NCBI GenBank assembly: GCA_013298625.1
Contig: JAAFIF010000104.1
Span: 1-32,034 of the forward strand
Direction of reading: 5' to 3'
Length of the DNA: 32,034 nucleotides
Source: Myxococcales bacterium
Lineage (GTDB): Bacteria > Myxococcota_A > Polyangia > Polyangiales > Ga0077539
Positions 7,798-15,570 of the stretch are shown here, in pieces (positions within the stretch are counted from its first letter, which is position 1; the number at the start of each line of letters is the position of its first letter). The notes beneath the pieces are model-generated. The model was not told the DNA's origin and made no database searches. It saw only the letters and a list, made by a program, of their open reading frames with translations. Position numbers and translations under genes: made by a program.

Positions 7798-9771
7798 ATG
7801 ACCACCGTCAACGATCCGCTGCACGCGTACGTGCGCTTCTACCTCTCGGTGCTCGCGCAGCTCGACGAGGTGCACTCGTCCCTCGCGCGCACGCGCAAGG
7901 ACGTGCTCGACACGATTCACCCGTACGCCGACGTGCTGACCGCGGCCAACGACGAAGGCGCGTGGTACGGCGCGCGCGCCGACGAGCTGGCGGCCAGGCT
8001 CAACACCCACGCCCTGTGGAAGCCCGCGGACCCAGCCACGCTCTCGGGCCTCACGGACGTGTACGAGGTCGTCGGCCGCTTCACGTTTCAGGGCGAAGAA
8101 GACGGCAACATCGCGGCGTTCGCGGCGGTCGTGAAGGCGACGCAGGGCGACGTCGAGGCGCAGCGTGCGTGGCTCGCGGCGCTCTCGAAGGTTCCGTCGG
8201 GCGCGACGCGGCTCGCTGAAGGGCTCTCGCAGCAAGAGCTCGCCGAGCAAGAGCGGGACAAGAAGAAGCGGCTCGAGCCGTTCGAGCCCGTCGCCGTCGC
8301 GCTGCGCGAGCAGTGCGCCAAGGTGCTCGAGGCCGTGCACGGCGTCGCGAAGCCCGACGTCGCTTCGCTCGACAGCGCCAACGCCAACTACCAAGAGTAC
8401 GTGCGTCGACTGCAGTCGCTGTACACCAAGGCGCTGCCGTACCTGCGCCGCTCGCTGCAGGACCTCTGCGCGGTCGCGCAGGTCGACACGCCCTCTTCGT
8501 GGCCCGATTTGCTGCCCTTCGCAGAGTCCCTGCCCCCAGAGCTGCTCACGGCGCCGCCCGACGAGACCCCCGCGGTCAGCGCCCTTCGCGCGCAGCTCGA
8601 GCAGGCCGAGGCGCAGATCCAAGCGATCGTGCGCGCGGTCGAAGAGGGCTCGCTCGCGCAGCGAAAGCGCGAGCAGGACAAGCTCGCCGCGATCGGCCGC
8701 GAAGACGAGCTCAAGACCGAGGTCGAGACCGCGAAGAACATCGTGCGCTGGGCGACCAAGAGCGAAGAGCTCGATCAGCTCGCGCAGGCGCTCGACGGCC
8801 ACGCGCAGCAGCGCAACGCCCGCGCGACGCTGGTGGCGCAGCTCACGTTGCAGCAGCAGCAGCTCGACACGACGGTGCTTCAGCTGCGCGCGGACGTGAC
8901 GACCAAGGACCAAGAGGCGACCGCCGCCGCGGCGAAGCTGCAAGAGACCAAGGACAACCCACCGGCGCTGTTCGGCAAGGACGAGTGGCGACGCAAGGTC
9001 GAAGAGCTCGACGAGGACAGCAAAGAGCGCAAAGAGGCGCTCGCGCAGCGCCGTCGCGTGCTCGCCGAAGCCGAGGCGCAGTTCTCTGCGGTGGCGACGC
9101 GCCTCGCGGGAGAGAAGACGCAGGTCTCGCTGCTCGACCGCGCCGTGGCCGACGCGCAGGCGAAGACCGACGCGACGCGCGCCGAGCTGATCGAGATCGA
9201 GAAGGCCCTCGGGGCGCACCGCCCTGCGCGCAGGCTGTCGATCCAGCAAGCGGACGAGTACCTCGCCGGCGTGTGGGCCGCGCGCAACGAGCTGCGCGCG
9301 CGGATCGAGACGCTGACCAACCAGCACCGCAGCGGGCAGATCGAGATGGAGCGGGTCGCGGCGCAGGGCCGGCAGTGGACCGCCGAGCGCGAGCGGCTGC
9401 GGGGGGCGCTCGAGCAAGCGCGCAAGGCGAGCAACGTGGCGCAGCAAGAGGCGCTTCGGCAGCTCTCGGCGCGGCGGCAGCAAGGCGTGGCGCAGTACAT
9501 CGAGCGGACGCTGGCGCCGCTCGAAGAGTCGCTCTCGCAGGTGGATCGCATCTTCGTGGACCCGGCGCGGCAGGTGCTCTTGCAGCGCTCGGGTGGTGCT
9601 GCCCCGAAGGCGGGGACGATGCGGGCCAACGCCGAGGGGCTGGCGCTGGCGTTGGCGCAGCTCGCGCCGCGGGTCGAGCCGGTGTTGGCCGAGCAAGCGG
9701 GGGTGCTCGACCGGATCCAGAAGGACTTCGTCGAGAAGGCTTCGGACGCGGTGAAGAGCGCCTGGGGCTGA
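7798..9771 (+). CDS. Large coiled-coil protein, partner candidate of the dynamin-like GTPase
   Basis: This is a 657-residue soluble protein from the ATG at 7798, 12 nt after the GTPase stop, with GAGG (7784-7787) overlapping that stop codon as a likely ribosome-binding site, so translation is probably coupled. Residues 1-250 are mixed helical, with several aromatic-rich short segments (YVRFYLSVLAQLDEVH near the start). Residues about 258-570 are strongly heptad-like (Glu/Gln/Arg/Ala/Leu) and should form long coiled coils. They are interrupted at about 388-398 by a Pro-containing break, NPPALFGKDEW, which may be a hinge or contact site. There are no membrane helices and no ATPase motif, so it is not an SMC. 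I infer a scaffold or adaptor for the GTPase from gene order alone. Function unknown. Confidence 0.82.
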   Translation: MTTVNDPLHAYVRFYLSVLAQLDEVHSSLARTRKDVLDTIHPYADVLTAANDEGAWYGARADELAARLNTHALWKPADPATLSGLTDVYEVVGRFTFQGEEDGNIAAFAAVVKATQGDVEAQRAWLAALSKVPSGATRLAEGLSQQELAEQERDKKKRLEPFEPVAVALREQCAKVLEAVHGVAKPDVASLDSANANYQEYVRRLQSLYTKALPYLRRSLQDLCAVAQVDTPSSWPDLLPFAESLPPELLTAPPDETPAVSALRAQLEQAEAQIQAIVRAVEEGSLAQRKREQDKLAAIGREDELKTEVETAKNIVRWATKSEELDQLAQALDGHAQQRNARATLVAQLTLQQQQLDTTVLQLRADVTTKDQEATAAAAKLQETKDNPPALFGKDEWRRKVEELDEDSKERKEALAQRRRVLAEAEAQFSAVATRLAGEKTQVSLLDRAVADAQAKTDATRAELIEIEKALGAHRPARRLSIQQADEYLAGVWAARNELRARIETLTNQHRSGQIEMERVAAQGRQWTAERERLRGALEQARKASNVAQQEALRQLSARRQQGVAQYIERTLAPLEESLSQVDRIFVDPARQVLLQRSGGAAPKAGTMRANAEGLALALAQLAPRVEPVLAEQAGVLDRIQKDFVEKASDAVKSAWG

Positions 9772-9777
9772 GCTCGG

Positions 9778-10098
9778 TCAGCGTCGGCGCAGGAGGGCTT
9801 CGGCGCGGATCAGCTCGCACGCGGCGCTGTCTTCAGCGAAGGCGCGGCAGGCGTCGGGGCGCTGCTCGTAGATCGAGCAGAGGTAGAGCCCGCGGGCGCG
9901 GTCGACGGTGAGCGAGTCACAATGACCCGCGGTCATCTTGAGAAACCAGCGGCCGTTGATTTCGTGTGCGACCTCAGTGAGCTGGCCCGACAGGCGCTCT
10001 CGGTCCACGCTCCAGAGCTGGATGTACTCTGGATTCGCGGTGAAGCAGCAGGCTCCGCACGAGGTACACTGCGAGGAGCGTCGCGCGGCGACGGCCAT
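9778..10098 (-). CDS. YkgJ-family CxxCxxCC cysteine-cluster protein
   Basis: This is a 106-residue protein from the ATG at 10096-10098. The N-terminal CTSCGACC cluster (residues 11-18), plus the later Cys at 60, 74 and 84 with the conserved surroundings (GHCDSL, YLCSIYEQRPDACRAF), are the hallmark of the YkgJ (UPF0153-like) family, proposed to chelate zinc or iron-sulfur. Biochemical role is not established for the family. The frame upstream is open on the minus strand for a long way, but the cluster at residue 11 and the TACGCT box 10 nt upstream favour this start. It converges with the coiled-coil gene (6 nt apart) and is divergent from the gene at 10123, only 24 bp away, so the two share or overlap control sequences. 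Confidence 0.88.
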   Translation of the reverse strand: MAVAARRSSQCTSCGACCFTANPEYIQLWSVDRERLSGQLTEVAHEINGRWFLKMTAGHCDSLTVDRARGLYLCSIYEQRPDACRAFAEDSAACELIRAEALLRRR

Positions 10099-10108
10099 GA
10101 CGCGAAGG

Positions 10109-10114
10109 AGCGTA
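10109..10114 (-). promoter_or_regulatory. TACGCT -10-like box upstream of the YkgJ-family gene
   Basis: On the minus strand TACGCT is followed by 10 nt and then the ATG at 10098. The same hexamer sits at similar distances before several other starts in this window. It overlaps the AAGGAG (10105-10110) that serves the divergent gene at 10123. No good -35 hexamer is visible. Confidence 0.35.
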
Positions 10115-10122
10115 GCGCAACG

Positions 10123-10587
10123 ATGAACGGACCACCTCGACGAACCTCGAGCAGCTCGACCGCAGCGATCGGCGCGCAGCGGACGGTGGGCAGGCACCGG
10201 GTGCTCTTCAGCCCGCCGGACCTGCTGCGGGTGTACTTGAGCGGCGCGCTCAACGTGGACGAGGCGCGGGCGATCGACGCGTTTGGCGCGGTGTTTTCTG
10301 CGACGGCGCTGCTGGTCGAGCTCGGGGACAACGCGGTGGTCGAGACCCTCGTGCGAAGGTACTGGGTCGAAGAGCGGACGGGGCTCGCGGTGGACCGGCC
10401 GACGGTGATCTACGGCGGGACGAGCTCGGTGCGCGCGTCGATGGGGCTGGTGCTGACGGCGCTCGAAGGGGCGCTCGAGGGCTCGCGGCGCTTCGACGTG
10501 GTCGTGTGCGAGAGCGAGAAAGAGGCGCTGATGGAGCTGACGATCCTGCGCACCCGCCACGCGCGGGACAGCATTTTGCCCCGGTAA
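10123..10587 (+). CDS. Conserved-looking small protein, function not recognised
   Basis: This is a 154-residue protein. The start is set by an AAGGAG ribosome-binding site at 10105-10110, 12 nt before the ATG. The first 22 residues are Ser/Arg/Pro-rich and probably flexible. Residues about 25-150 alternate hydrophobic strands and helices (VLFSPPDLLRVYLSGALN, ATALLVELGDNA, RPTVIYGGTSS, FDVVVCESEKEALMEL). This is the rhythm of a small alpha/beta domain such as a STAS-like fold, but I see no diagnostic motif and do not assign it. There is no signal peptide or membrane helix, so it is likely cytoplasmic. It is divergent from the cysteine-cluster gene and convergent with the cysteine-rich lipoprotein, whose stop is 28 nt away. 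Confidence 0.7.
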   Translation: MNGPPRRTSSSSTAAIGAQRTVGRHRVLFSPPDLLRVYLSGALNVDEARAIDAFGAVFSATALLVELGDNAVVETLVRRYWVEERTGLAVDRPTVIYGGTSSVRASMGLVLTALEGALEGSRRFDVVVCESEKEALMELTILRTRHARDSILPR

Positions 10588-10615
10588 CAGACAGGTCATT
10601 TGATTGTGTGGGCGT

Positions 10616-11782
10616 CTATTCTTCGGCGCCCGCGTCGCGCTCGGAGGCGGCCGGAGCTCCGTCTCGGGCCTCGCGGTCGCTGACGACGTCGCGCACGAAG
10701 GTCGAGAACGTGGCGCGCACGCGCACGGGGTGGCCTGCGCACAGCCCCGCGGCGGTGATCTCACCGGACAGCTCGTGGCCGACCTCGCGGGAGGCGCGGG
10801 CGTACTGGACGGCTCCTGCGGGGCGGCCGTCGGGGCCGTCGATCGAGCGGCCGTCGGGGAGGACCACGCGCATGCGCAGGGCTTCACCGCGGCGCTGCTC
10901 GCTGAGCGAGAGCTCGAAGCCGACGGCGGCGCTGCGTCCGTCGAGCGCGTACGCCGTGGGAGAGGGCCAGCGGCGTCGGGGATCGACGAGGTAGATCGCG
11001 CGCGAATCGGACACGAGCGCGCCGCGGTCGAAGCCGTCGGCCTCGAGGGTGCGCGCGGGCTCGCTCTGGTCGGTCCACTCGACGGTGAGCTGCATGCGTC
11101 CGGGCGCGGGCTGCGGCCGCACGCTGACTTCGGTGAGCGCTTCGAGCGCGCGGACGTCTTCGTCGCAGCGGCGGCGCAGTGGCGAGGGCAGGGCGCGGCA
11201 GCGGCCGCGGTCGTGCTCGGCGATGGCGCGGCACCACTCGGCGGAGGTGGCTCCTGCGCCGGGGCACGCGCTGGCGGCGCGCGAGGCGAGGGCGACGCAC
11301 ATGGGGTCGGGGCCGGGCTCGTCGAGGGCGCGGGGACAGAGGGCGCGCTCGGCCCGGGCGATGGCGACGCGGCTGCGGCACGAGCGCTGGAGCTGCGGCA
11401 GCTCGATGGGGTCGCACAGGGACGGGTCGCGCGCGGCGGGGGCGAGGGCGAGCCTGCAGCCGTCTTCGGCGAACGAGTCGTACGCGAGCGAGCGAAGGGC
11501 GCCGGCGAGCTCGGGCGAGAGCGCTTCGGCGCCGCGACGGACGCACTGGCCGAGGGGGCCGGGGAGGATTCCGCTCGGGATTTCGCCGGCATCGGTGAGC
11601 GCTTCGACTTGCTGCAGAACGCTCGGGGGCAGCACGCCGAAGCCGCGCGGCGGGCCGGTGCGCGCGGGGTCGACGGCGGCGGGGCGGGGCGGGCGCGGGG
11701 GCGTCTTCTCGCAGCCTGCGCCGAGCGCAAACGAGGCGAGCGCCAGGGTGACGATCGCGTGGCGAGTCCATGGTCGGCGCAT
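10616..11782 (-). CDS. Cysteine-rich predicted lipoprotein
   Basis: This is a 388-residue protein from the ATG at 11780-11782. The start gives a typical signal peptide (MRRPWTRHAIVTLALASF) with the lipobox ALGAGC and the lipidated Cys at about residue 24, followed by a Pro/Arg linker. The middle (about 75-215) contains roughly ten Cys in a helical, evenly spaced pattern (GCRLA, SLCDP, RSCRS, ALCPR, PMCVA, SACPG, EWCRA, GRCRA, RRCDED), which suggests a disulfide-stabilised helical-repeat domain of an exported protein. The C-terminal part (about 220-370) is beta-rich. No enzyme signature is seen. The frame remains open upstream into the divergent Crp gene, but those residues do not fit. Function unknown; location is probably the periplasm or outer membrane. 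Confidence 0.78.
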   Translation of the reverse strand: MRRPWTRHAIVTLALASFALGAGCEKTPPRPPRPAAVDPARTGPPRGFGVLPPSVLQQVEALTDAGEIPSGILPGPLGQCVRRGAEALSPELAGALRSLAYDSFAEDGCRLALAPAARDPSLCDPIELPQLQRSCRSRVAIARAERALCPRALDEPGPDPMCVALASRAASACPGAGATSAEWCRAIAEHDRGRCRALPSPLRRRCDEDVRALEALTEVSVRPQPAPGRMQLTVEWTDQSEPARTLEADGFDRGALVSDSRAIYLVDPRRRWPSPTAYALDGRSAAVGFELSLSEQRRGEALRMRVVLPDGRSIDGPDGRPAGAVQYARASREVGHELSGEITAAGLCAGHPVRVRATFSTFVRDVVSDREARDGAPAASERDAGAEE

Positions 11783-11814
11783 CGTGGCGCTAGCCCTTCG
11801 GGGGGCCGAGGCGA

Positions 11815-11820
11815 TAGGCT
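11815..11820 (+). promoter_or_regulatory. TAGGCT -10-like box upstream of the Crp/Fnr gene
   Basis: TAGGCT is a one-base variant of the TACGCT box seen before other genes here. It lies 11 nt before the ATG at 11832, in the 49-bp region between divergent genes. Confidence 0.3.
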
Positions 11821-11831
11821 CGTGCGAGACC

Positions 11832-12485
11832 ATGACGAGCTCCAACGATGCCTTGTTCTCTCGGTTCGGGCGCGTGTTTCCCTCGGGCACGGTGATCTTT
11901 CGCGAGGGCGAGTCCGGCCAGCACATGTTCGTGTTGCAGTCGGGTCGCGTGCGGATCACGAAGGACCACCCGCAGGGGGCGCGGATGTTGGCGATCCTCG
12001 GGCCCGGAGAGTTCTTCGGCGAGATGGCGATCCTCAACGACAAGCCGCGCAACGCGACGGCGGACGCGCTCGAAGAGGTGCGCGCGCTGGTGCTCGACGC
12101 GAAGATGTTCGAGGCGATGGTCGTGGGCAACACAGAGATCGCCGTGCGGCTGATCAAGAAGCTCTCGCGCCGGTTGGACAGCGCCAACACGCTCATCGAG
12201 ATCTTGCTGCAGCAAGACCCGCGCGTGCGGGTGATCTTGGGGCTCTCTCGCGTCGCCGAAGAGTTCGGGACGCAGACCGAGGGGGGCGTGTACGTCCCGA
12301 CGACGACCGAAGAGCTCGCGGCGCAGATCGGGCTCGACGAAGTGCGGGTGATCGAAGTGATGACCCGGCTCACGCGGCTGAGGATCCTGCACCCGGTGGA
12401 CACGGGCGGCTGGGTCATCCGAGACCCGTCGCGCTTGCAGGAGTTCTTGGAGTTTCTCGAGATGCGCGACCGGGTCGACGGCTGA
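11832..12485 (+). CDS. Crp/Fnr-family transcription regulator
   Basis: This is a 217-residue protein. Residues 10-115 form a cyclic-nucleotide-binding beta-roll, with the phosphate-binding cassette FGEMAILNDKPRNATADA (62-79) intact: the Gly-Glu pair and the Arg that normally contact cNMP are present, so it may truly bind cAMP, cGMP or a related nucleotide. Residues about 105-130 form the dimer helix. The winged helix-turn-helix follows, with the recognition region TTTEELAAQIGLDEVRVIEV (157-176) and a wing at WVIRD. There is no N-terminal Cys cluster, so it is not an oxygen-sensing Fnr. The target is unknown; the divergent cysteine-rich lipoprotein, 49 bp away, is the simplest candidate. Confidence 0.92.
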   Translation: MTSSNDALFSRFGRVFPSGTVIFREGESGQHMFVLQSGRVRITKDHPQGARMLAILGPGEFFGEMAILNDKPRNATADALEEVRALVLDAKMFEAMVVGNTEIAVRLIKKLSRRLDSANTLIEILLQQDPRVRVILGLSRVAEEFGTQTEGGVYVPTTTEELAAQIGLDEVRVIEVMTRLTRLRILHPVDTGGWVIRDPSRLQEFLEFLEMRDRVDG

Positions 12486-12524
12486 ACTGCGCAACAGACG
12501 ACCAAGGCGTGCAAGGATTTCGTA

Positions 12525-12584
12525 GCTCCGCAGGATGTTTGCCGTCGAGCACAGGCTCGATGAACACTGCGATGGTTGCGGAGC
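12525..12584 (+). other. Candidate structured intergenic element (nested inverted repeats)
   Basis: An outer 8-bp perfect inverted repeat GCTCCGCA (12525-12532) / TGCGGAGC (12577-12584) encloses a perfect 6-bp hairpin TCGAGC-ACAG-GCTCGA (12545-12560). A possible TGTT/AACA pairing (12536-12539 / 12563-12566) lies between them. It is 40 nt after the Crp stop in a 184-bp gap, with no U-tract. It could be a terminator, a small RNA or the leader of the next gene; nothing decides between these. Confidence 0.3.
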
Positions 12585-12669
12585 CCCGCGCTCTGCATTC
12601 ACCATTGCCGAGCTGTCGCCTCTGAATCTTGCAGAGGCCAGCGCAGACCCCTACGTGGGCTAGTGACTC

Positions 12670-13320
12670 ATGCCAATCGACGCGCTGCTAAGATTCGTTG
12701 AACCGTACCTCGACCAGGATTTTCGGCCGCCGCCGTACGACTCGACGATCGCGGCGATGGCGCTCGCGGCCGCGGGGCGCAGCCAGGATTTTCACCAAGG
12801 GATCCTGCAGCGGCGCAACGGCTTCTACGCGTTCAGCGGGCTGTTGCACGTGTTCGGCGCGTGCAGCACTCCCCCCAACCACTCGCTCTTGTCGTGGAAC
12901 GACCTGCGCGACGGCTGGCGAAAATCCTGGGGTCCCGTGACCGAGGGGTGCTTCTTCTTCGCGCAGACCGCGTTCGGCGATCAGTTCGGCTACCGCGGCG
13001 GAAAGGTCGTTCGGCTGCGAGCGCTCGAAGGCCGCGTGGACGCCGCGGAGGCGAGCTTCGAAGAGTGGCTGAAGACCGTGTTTCTCGACCCGGACTTCGC
13101 GCTCGACAAGCGCTTGTTCGACGCGTGCGTGCGCGCGCACGGGCCGCTGCCGCACGGCGGTCACTTCGCGCCGGCGATGCCGTACGACCCCAACGCGCCG
13201 CTCGTCCCCGCGACGATGCAGGTGGTCCCGACGCGCGACTCGATGGAGACCAAGGCCGAGCTCGTGCGCTCGGGGCTCGGTCGTCGTCGATCGTCGATGT
13301 CGTTTCGCGTCGGGGGCTGA
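12670..13320 (+). CDS. SUKH-like (SMI1/KNR4-type) protein
   Basis: This is a 216-residue soluble protein from the ATG at 12670. The central pattern fits the SUKH/SMI1 superfamily as I know it: NGFYAFSGLLHVF (55-67), a W-N-x-L step (SWNDLRDGW), and the hallmark CFFFAQTAFGDQFGYRGGKVVRL (family FaeDxFGnQ...). A helix with EEWLKTVFLDPDF and HGPLPHGGHFAPAMPY follows. SUKH proteins often serve as immunity proteins against secreted nuclease or other polymorphic toxins, or act as general protein-binding modules. No toxin gene is adjacent, so it is an orphan here. The tail (about 195-216) is Arg/Ser-rich and probably disordered. Its own 184-bp leader contains a possible structured RNA. The family call is by pattern only. 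Confidence 0.72.
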   Translation: MPIDALLRFVEPYLDQDFRPPPYDSTIAAMALAAAGRSQDFHQGILQRRNGFYAFSGLLHVFGACSTPPNHSLLSWNDLRDGWRKSWGPVTEGCFFFAQTAFGDQFGYRGGKVVRLRALEGRVDAAEASFEEWLKTVFLDPDFALDKRLFDACVRAHGPLPHGGHFAPAMPYDPNAPLVPATMQVVPTRDSMETKAELVRSGLGRRRSSMSFRVGG

Positions 13321-13440
13321 GCGTCGGTCGGGGGATCTTTTGCTGCGCTCGAATCCGCGCAATGCCAGGGTTTTGCCCTGCGTAGCGCGCGACGCACGTT
13401 GACGGCGATCGTCGCGCGTGAGACCCGAACGATCGACGGT

Positions 13441-14283
13441 ATGGGCTGGTTCGCGAAGGTCAAACCTTCCGTTGAAGGTTCAGAGAAGGTCAGCGTCGGC
13501 GCTGGCGTGTTTCGTCGCTGTGACGGCTGCGAAGAGACGATGCTCGCCGAAGAGTTCGAGCGCAACTACGAGGTGTGCCCGCGCTGTGGGCATCACTATC
13601 GCCTCGACGCCGAGCGGTGGGCGCAGCTGCTGCTCGACCCAGGCTCGTTCGACGAGTTCGCCCGCGGCCTCGAGCCGGGCGACCCGCTGAGCTTCACCGA
13701 CGGAAAGCGCTACCCCGAGCGCGTCGCCGCCACGCAGAAGAAGACCGGCCTCGAAGAGGCCATGATCGTCGGTCGCGCCGCGATCGAAGGTCGCCCCGTG
13801 GCCGCGGGCTTCTTCGTGTTCTCGTTTATGGGCGGCTCGATGGGCTCGGTCGTGGGCGAGAAGCTCGCGCGGCTCTTCGAGGTCGCCGCTGAAGAGAAGC
13901 GCGCTGCGATCGTGCTCAGCGCCTCGGGTGGCGCGCGCATGCAAGAGGGCATTCTCTCGCTCATGCAGATGGCCAAGAGCGTGGCGGCGAGGGGGAGGCT
14001 GAAGGACGCGGGCGTTCCGTTCGTGAGCCTGCTGACCAACCCGACGACCGGCGGCGTGGCCGCTTCGTACGCGCTGCTCGGCGACGTGAACATCGCTGAG
14101 CCCAAGGCGCTCATCGGCTTCGCCGGCCCGCGCGTGATCGAGAACACCATCCGCCAGAAGCTCCCCGCGGGCTTTCAGCGCAGCGAGTTTTTGCTCGAGC
14201 ACGGGATGGTCGACATGATCGCCGAGCGCCACGCCATGCGCGCGACCATCTCGCGCGTCCTCGGCCACCTGCTCGACCCATGA
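13441..14283 (+). CDS. accD: Acetyl-CoA carboxylase carboxyltransferase subunit beta
   Basis: This is a 280-residue protein, normal for the family. With AccA it transfers the carboxyl group from biotin (on AccB) to acetyl-CoA, making malonyl-CoA for fatty-acid synthesis in the cytoplasm. The N-terminal zinc ribbon is complete: C27-x2-C30 and C46-x2-C49. The carboxyltransferase core follows with FSFMGGSMGSVVGEK, the oxyanion-type Gly-Gly in SASGGARMQEG, LTNPTTGGVAASYA and GFAGPRVIE. The ATG at 13441 is chosen because MGWFAKVK aligns with typical AccD starts; the longer frame from 13399 is not supported. The stop overlaps the folC start (ATGA), an arrangement also known in other proteobacteria, implying coupled translation. 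Confidence 0.97.
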   Translation: MGWFAKVKPSVEGSEKVSVGAGVFRRCDGCEETMLAEEFERNYEVCPRCGHHYRLDAERWAQLLLDPGSFDEFARGLEPGDPLSFTDGKRYPERVAATQKKTGLEEAMIVGRAAIEGRPVAAGFFVFSFMGGSMGSVVGEKLARLFEVAAEEKRAAIVLSASGGARMQEGILSLMQMAKSVAARGRLKDAGVPFVSLLTNPTTGGVAASYALLGDVNIAEPKALIGFAGPRVIENTIRQKLPAGFQRSEFLLEHGMVDMIAERHAMRATISRVLGHLLDP

Positions 14284-15551
14284 GCGAGCAGTACCTCGCG
14301 GCGCTGCGCGCGCTCTACGCGCTGGCTCCGTCGGGGATGGTCCTCGGCCTCGACCCCGTGCGCGCAGCGCTCGCCCACTTCGGCGATCCGCAGCGGCACT
14401 TTCGCATCGCCCACGTCGCGGGGACCAACGGCAAGGGCAGCACGTCCGCGATGATCGCCCGCGCGCTGATCGCCTCGGGGCGCCGTGTCGGGCTGTACAC
14501 CTCGCCGCACTTGCATCGCTTCGCCGAGCGCATCCAAGTGGGCGGCGCGCCGGTCAACGAAGACGTCCTCGGCGCGGCCCTCGCGACGGTGCTCTCGGCC
14601 CGCGAGCGCGGCGCCATCCCGCAGCTCACGCTCTTCGAAGCGACGACGGTGGCGGCGTGGCTCTGCTTCGAGCGCGCGGGCGTCGACGACGTCGTGCTCG
14701 AAGTGGGCCTCGGCGGCAGGCTCGACGCCACCAACGTCTGCGCCCCGAGCGTGTGCGCCATCACCAGCATCGGCCTCGATCACACCGCGCTGCTCGGCGA
14801 CACTCACGCCAAGATCGCCAGTGAAAAAGCTGGAATCTTGAAAAGAGGTGTCCCCTACGTCCTCGGCCCCTCCCTCGCCGCCGGCGAGGCGCGCGCGGCC
14901 ATCGACCAGGTCGCCGAGCGCGCGGGCGCCGCGCTGCGACCGACCCCCTCGCTCATCGCAGAGTCCATCGACGAAGAGGGCAGAGCGACCGTGCTCTTGA
15001 ATACTGGTGTTCATGTTCGCCTGGGCCTCGCGGGGCTGCACCAGGTGGACAACGCGCGCACGGCGCTCGGCGCGCTGCGGGTCCTCGGCGTGCGCGACGA
15101 GCACAGCGAGCGGGGCTTGAGCGAGGCGCGCTGGCCCGCGCGCTGCGAGCGCATCGGCCCGGTGCTCATCGACTCGGCGCACAACCCCGAGGGCGTCCGC
15201 GCGCTGCTCGCCGTCCTGCTCGCCGACGAGGTCGCTCCCTCGCAACGCGCGCTCGTGTTCGGCGCCTCATCGGACAAAGACTGGCCCGCGGCGCTCGACG
15301 CCCTTCGCGCGTATTGCCCGCCCTCGCAGTGGTTCTTCTGCGCGGCCAACCTCGCGCGCGCGACGGATCCGCACGCGCTCGCCGCGCACGCCGGAGGTGT
15401 CGCCTGCGGGTCTGTGCGCGACGCCCTCGATCGCGCGCGATCGTCCGTGGGCGCGGACGGCCGCGTGGTGGTGTGCGGCTCGATCTTCGTCGCCGCCGCG
15501 GCGCGCGCTGCGCTGTTGGGCGTGCCCGAAGATCCTCCGCTCGGGTTGTGA
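14280..15551 (+). CDS. folC: Bifunctional dihydrofolate/folylpolyglutamate synthase
   Basis: This is a 423-residue enzyme that adds glutamate to dihydropteroate or to folates in an ATP-dependent ligation, in cytosolic folate metabolism. The ATP-binding loop GTNGKGST is at residues 48-55. The folate-binding and Mur-ligase-like signatures follow: YTSPHLHRFAERI, LFEATTVAAW, EVGLGGRLDATN, then TSIGLDHTALLGDTHAKIASEKAGI. The C-terminal domain contains DSAHNPEGVRAL and VFGASSDKDWPA, the usual second-domain motifs. The start overlaps the accD stop by 4 nt (ATGA), so no separate ribosome-binding site is needed. The next gene begins 19 nt after the stop. Length and motif order are typical; nothing is missing. 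Confidence 0.97.
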   Translation: MSEQYLAALRALYALAPSGMVLGLDPVRAALAHFGDPQRHFRIAHVAGTNGKGSTSAMIARALIASGRRVGLYTSPHLHRFAERIQVGGAPVNEDVLGAALATVLSARERGAIPQLTLFEATTVAAWLCFERAGVDDVVLEVGLGGRLDATNVCAPSVCAITSIGLDHTALLGDTHAKIASEKAGILKRGVPYVLGPSLAAGEARAAIDQVAERAGAALRPTPSLIAESIDEEGRATVLLNTGVHVRLGLAGLHQVDNARTALGALRVLGVRDEHSERGLSEARWPARCERIGPVLIDSAHNPEGVRALLAVLLADEVAPSQRALVFGASSDKDWPAALDALRAYCPPSQWFFCAANLARATDPHALAAHAGGVACGSVRDALDRARSSVGADGRVVVCGSIFVAAAARAALLGVPEDPPLGL

Positions 15552-15553
15552 GC

Positions 15554-15559
15554 TACGCT
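15554..15559 (+). promoter_or_regulatory. TACGCT -10-like box upstream of the NAD(P)-binding gene
   Basis: TACGCT starts 3 nt after the folC stop and ends 11 nt before the ATG at 15571. No convincing -35 element is present. It is part of the recurring box pattern described in the findings. Confidence 0.35.
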
Positions 15560-15570
15560 CGCGGCCAGCG

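Noticed and set aside
13366..13380. CAGGG-TTTTG-CCCTG hairpin before accD
   Set aside because: A 5-bp stem is too weak, with mismatched flanks, to call a terminator or RNA element.
13399..13404. TTGACG as a -35 box of accD
   Set aside because: No matching -10 hexamer lies 16-18 bp downstream (GACCCG-like sequence only).
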